NCBI GenBank assembly: GCA_035285595.1
Contig: JAYKGV010000043.1
Location: 1-64,000, forward strand
DNA from: VGJW01 sp035285595
Lineage (GTDB): Bacteria; Cyanobacteriota; Sericytochromatia; S15B-MN24; VGJW01
DNA: 64,000 nucleotides
Direction of reading: 5' to 3'
Shown one piece after another: positions 62,243 through 64,000 of this stretch (the stretch's first letter is position 1; each line of letters starts with the position of its first letter). The translations under genes and the position numbers were made by a program. Below the pieces are notes generated by a model, which did not search any database, had not been told where the DNA came from, and worked only from the letters and a program-made list of their open reading frames with translations.

Positions 62243-63463
62243 CTAGTAACTACCTGCCCCGGCAGACACTCCTTTGACAATGGCGACGGAGGCGCTGGCG
62301 CCGATGCGGGTCGCGCCGGCGGCGATCATGTCCTGGGCGGTCCGGGTGTCGCGGATGCCGCCCGAGGCCTTGACGCCCAGTTCGGGACCGACGGTGGCCC
62401 GCATGAGCGCGATGTCGCGGACGGTCGCGCCCCCTGTCGAGAAACCTGTCGAGGTCTTCACGAAGTCGGCGCCGGCGCTTTTGGAGAGGGCGCAGGCGAT
62501 GACCTTCTGCTCGTCGTCGAGCAGGGCCGTCTCGAGGATGACCTTGCTGACGACCCCTCGCGGGCAGGCTTGCACGACGCTGCGGATGTCATGCTCGACG
62601 GTTTCGTAGTCCTTGCTCTTGAGTGCCCCTACGTTGATGACCATGTCGATCTCGGTGGCCCCGTTGCGGATGGCTTCCGTGGTCTCGAAGACCTTGGTGG
62701 CCGTGTCCGTGGCACCCAGCGGAAAGCCCACGACGGTGCAGACCTTGACACCGCTGTCCTTGAGCAGCTGGGCCGAGAGCTTCACCCAGCCCGGGTTCAC
62801 GCAGACGCTCATGAAGCGTTGCTGGCGGGCCTCGGCACACAGCTTCCGGATCTCGTCCTCGGTGGCATCGGCCTTGAGCAGCGTGTGGTCGATCATGCGG
62901 GCCAGCTTGGGGTTCGGTGCGCCCACGCCTTCGCCGGCCCCGATGCGCGCGGCCCCCAGGGTGACGAGGTCCTGCACCCGACCGCTGCACCGGACGGCGC
63001 AGGTCGACTGCTTGACGCAGGTGTCGCACGAGGGCAACTCGGCGATCCCTTTCTCGGGAGAGGCCACTTCCTTGAGGGTGATGGGCGCGATGCCGACGGC
63101 TGCGAGGGCCTTGGCCTGATTTTCGGCAGCGAGGGCCACCATGGGGATGCCCCGCCTGCGGGCGTGGCGCACCAGCCGAATCGTCGGGCTATCTTCATCG
63201 GGTGAGGCCAGCAGCTTGGCCAAGCTGGGCGGGACGGACGGCAGTACGATGAGGTCCGTTTCGCCCAGGATCTTGGCTGGATCGGCCGTTTCTGCGGCGA
63301 GGGTCTCGACCGCGAGAGCCTTGAGCGGGCGGGCCCAGCGGGGCTGCCACAAACGAACCTTGTGGCCCGCAGCCTGCGTCGCGTCGAGGACGGCCGGCAG
63401 GTTGCGGTGGTCTTCGGTGTAGAGGACGAGGGTGCGGAGGCCGGACGTGGACATGGGGGTCAT
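62243..63463 (-). CDS. deoC: Deoxyribose-phosphate aldolase with extra N-terminal domain
   Basis: The C-terminal part (about 185-406) is a complete DeoC class I aldolase that cleaves 2-deoxyribose-5-phosphate to glyceraldehyde-3-phosphate and acetaldehyde. The Schiff-base lysine is Lys336 in FVKTSTGFSTGGAT, the second lysine Lys365 in VKASGGIRD, and Asp273 in TEIDMVINVGAL. The first 185 residues are an added domain with a Rossmann-like beginning (LRTLVLYTEDHRNLPAVLD, LIVLPSVPPSLAKLL) and a cysteine cluster CDTCVKQSTCAVRC (146-159), fit for a metal or Fe-S site. The ATG overlaps the rpiB stop by four bases. Confidence 0.92.
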   Translation of the reverse strand: MTPMSTSGLRTLVLYTEDHRNLPAVLDATQAAGHKVRLWQPRWARPLKALAVETLAAETADPAKILGETDLIVLPSVPPSLAKLLASPDEDSPTIRLVRHARRRGIPMVALAAENQAKALAAVGIAPITLKEVASPEKGIAELPSCDTCVKQSTCAVRCSGRVQDLVTLGAARIGAGEGVGAPNPKLARMIDHTLLKADATEDEIRKLCAEARQQRFMSVCVNPGWVKLSAQLLKDSGVKVCTVVGFPLGATDTATKVFETTEAIRNGATEIDMVINVGALKSKDYETVEHDIRSVVQACPRGVVSKVILETALLDDEQKVIACALSKSAGADFVKTSTGFSTGGATVRDIALMRATVGPELGVKASGGIRDTRTAQDMIAAGATRIGASASVAIVKGVSAGAGSY

Positions 63464-63912
63464 CCGTTCCGATGGAGCTCGCGCTCGAGGGCGTGGATCT
63501 TGTCGATGCGGGGCTGATGGCGGCTGGCAAAGGGGGTGTCGAGGAATAGCCGCACGACCTCTTCCGCAAGGCCCGGGCCGATGACGCGCGCACCCAGCGT
63601 CAGCACATTGGCGTCGTTGTGCTCGCGGGCGTTACGGGCGGCATACATGTCGTTGCAGAGCGCCGCACGGATGCCCGGAAGCTTGTTGGCGACCATGCTG
63701 CTGCCGATGCCTGCGCCGTCGATCATGATGCCGCGGTCTGTCTCGCCCGTTGCTACGGCCCCGGCGACCTTGAGCGCATAGTCGGGATAGTCGCAGGCCA
63801 CCGTGCTGTAGGTACCCACGTCCGTCACCGTGTGGCCCAGGCTCTGCACATAAGCGCGTAGCGCTTCCTTGAGCGGGAAGCCACCGTGGTCACTGCCGAT
63901 CGCGATGCGCAT
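63460..63912 (-). CDS. rpiB: RpiB-like sugar-phosphate isomerase of the microcompartment
   Basis: This is the first gene of the operon within the window. The 150-residue protein has the RpiB/LacAB fold: MRIAIGSDHGGFPLKEAL, then YSTVACDYPDYALKVAGAV, and REHNDANVLTLGARVIGPGLA. In characterised RpiB enzymes the active-site loop reads CGTGxG with a catalytic Cys. Here it is MIDGAGIGSSMVANK, with Asp65 in place of Cys. The other anion-binding residues (His, Arg, Asn of the REHND segment) are kept. It may isomerise ribose-type phosphates feeding the aldolase, or a related sugar phosphate; which one cannot be read from the sequence. Confidence 0.9.
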   Translation of the reverse strand: MRIAIGSDHGGFPLKEALRAYVQSLGHTVTDVGTYSTVACDYPDYALKVAGAVATGETDRGIMIDGAGIGSSMVANKLPGIRAALCNDMYAARNAREHNDANVLTLGARVIGPGLAEEVVRLFLDTPFASRHQPRIDKIHALERELHRNG

Positions 63913-63941
63913 GGGTCCGTGGGTCGGTCGGGGGAATCCCC

Positions 63942-63947
63942 ATTGTA
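63942..63947 (-). promoter_or_regulatory. Possible -10 element of the microcompartment operon
   Basis: TACAAT on the minus strand lies 30 bases before the rpiB ATG, but the -35 position (TCACCG) is poor. The operon may need an activator, or transcription may come from genes beyond base 64000. The remaining bases to 64000 hold no visible gene. Confidence 0.3.
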
Positions 63948-64000
63948 CGGTATGTGAACAGGGCCGGTGAGTTTTGACCGTAAGGATGGTCGTAGCGTCG

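Overview
The window is about 64 kb of GC-rich, gene-dense DNA from a diderm, apparently non-photosynthetic bacterium. Several genes point to the cyanobacterial lineage. These are a DNA-recombination-mediator-like Rossmann protein (21573-22079) that closely resembles a protein I know as near-universal in Cyanobacteria, an F-type ATP synthase with split b and b' subunits and a cyanobacteria-like c subunit, and an SLH-domain outer-membrane porin. The ATP synthase gamma subunit lacks the extra segment seen in photosynthetic cyanobacteria, and no photosynthesis gene is present. A non-photosynthetic sister class such as Sericytochromatia is my best guess. This is inference from remembered family features, not a database result.

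Layout. 1-4.5 kb: a small membrane protein, HU, a SigB/SigF-like sigma factor, a D,D-carboxypeptidase and a hypothetical. 4.6-12.4 kb: a complete ATP synthase operon (atpZ, I, B, E, F', F, H, A, G, D, C) closed by a strong terminator. 12.4-16 kb: a divergent pair of OmpR-type regulators with degraded receiver domains, a glycine-zipper protein and a YiiX-like papain-fold hydrolase. 16.3-22.9 kb: membrane pyrophosphatase, a cNMP-binding protein, a UvrD/PcrA helicase, the recombination-mediator-like protein and an LCP-family cell-envelope protein. 23-27.5 kb: three minor-pilin-like genes followed by a rhomboid protease with an unusual start. 27.5-36.2 kb: lipoproteins, SLH porin, S9 peptidase, a second glycine-zipper protein, a MalK-type ATPase, and an amidase-LysM protein ending in a third copy of the same glycine-zipper module.

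36.3-50 kb: a GH57-like protein with apparently lost catalytic residues, a nitroreductase / type III polyketide synthase / isoprenylcysteine-methyltransferase-like operon, a second and intact GH57 protein, a C39-like cysteine peptidase, an exonuclease-WYL fusion, hemE-hemN and hypotheticals. 50-56.3 kb: an NHL-repeat lipoprotein with a small octapeptide repeat, prolyl-tRNA synthetase and a TolB-like lipoprotein. 56.4-63.9 kb: a ten-gene bacterial microcompartment operon.

The microcompartment operon is the most notable system. It encodes shell proteins (one hexamer, two tandem-domain trimers, three pentamers), an RpiB-like isomerase whose catalytic cysteine position is Asp, a deoxyribose-phosphate aldolase with an unusual cysteine-bearing N-terminal domain, a CoA-acylating aldehyde dehydrogenase and a PduS/RnfC-like Fe-S protein. 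This fits a sugar-phosphate-utilising metabolosome in which deoxyribose-5-phosphate is cleaved and the acetaldehyde is converted to acetyl-CoA inside the shell. The phosphotransacylase and alcohol dehydrogenase usual in such organelles are not in the window and may lie beyond base 64000.
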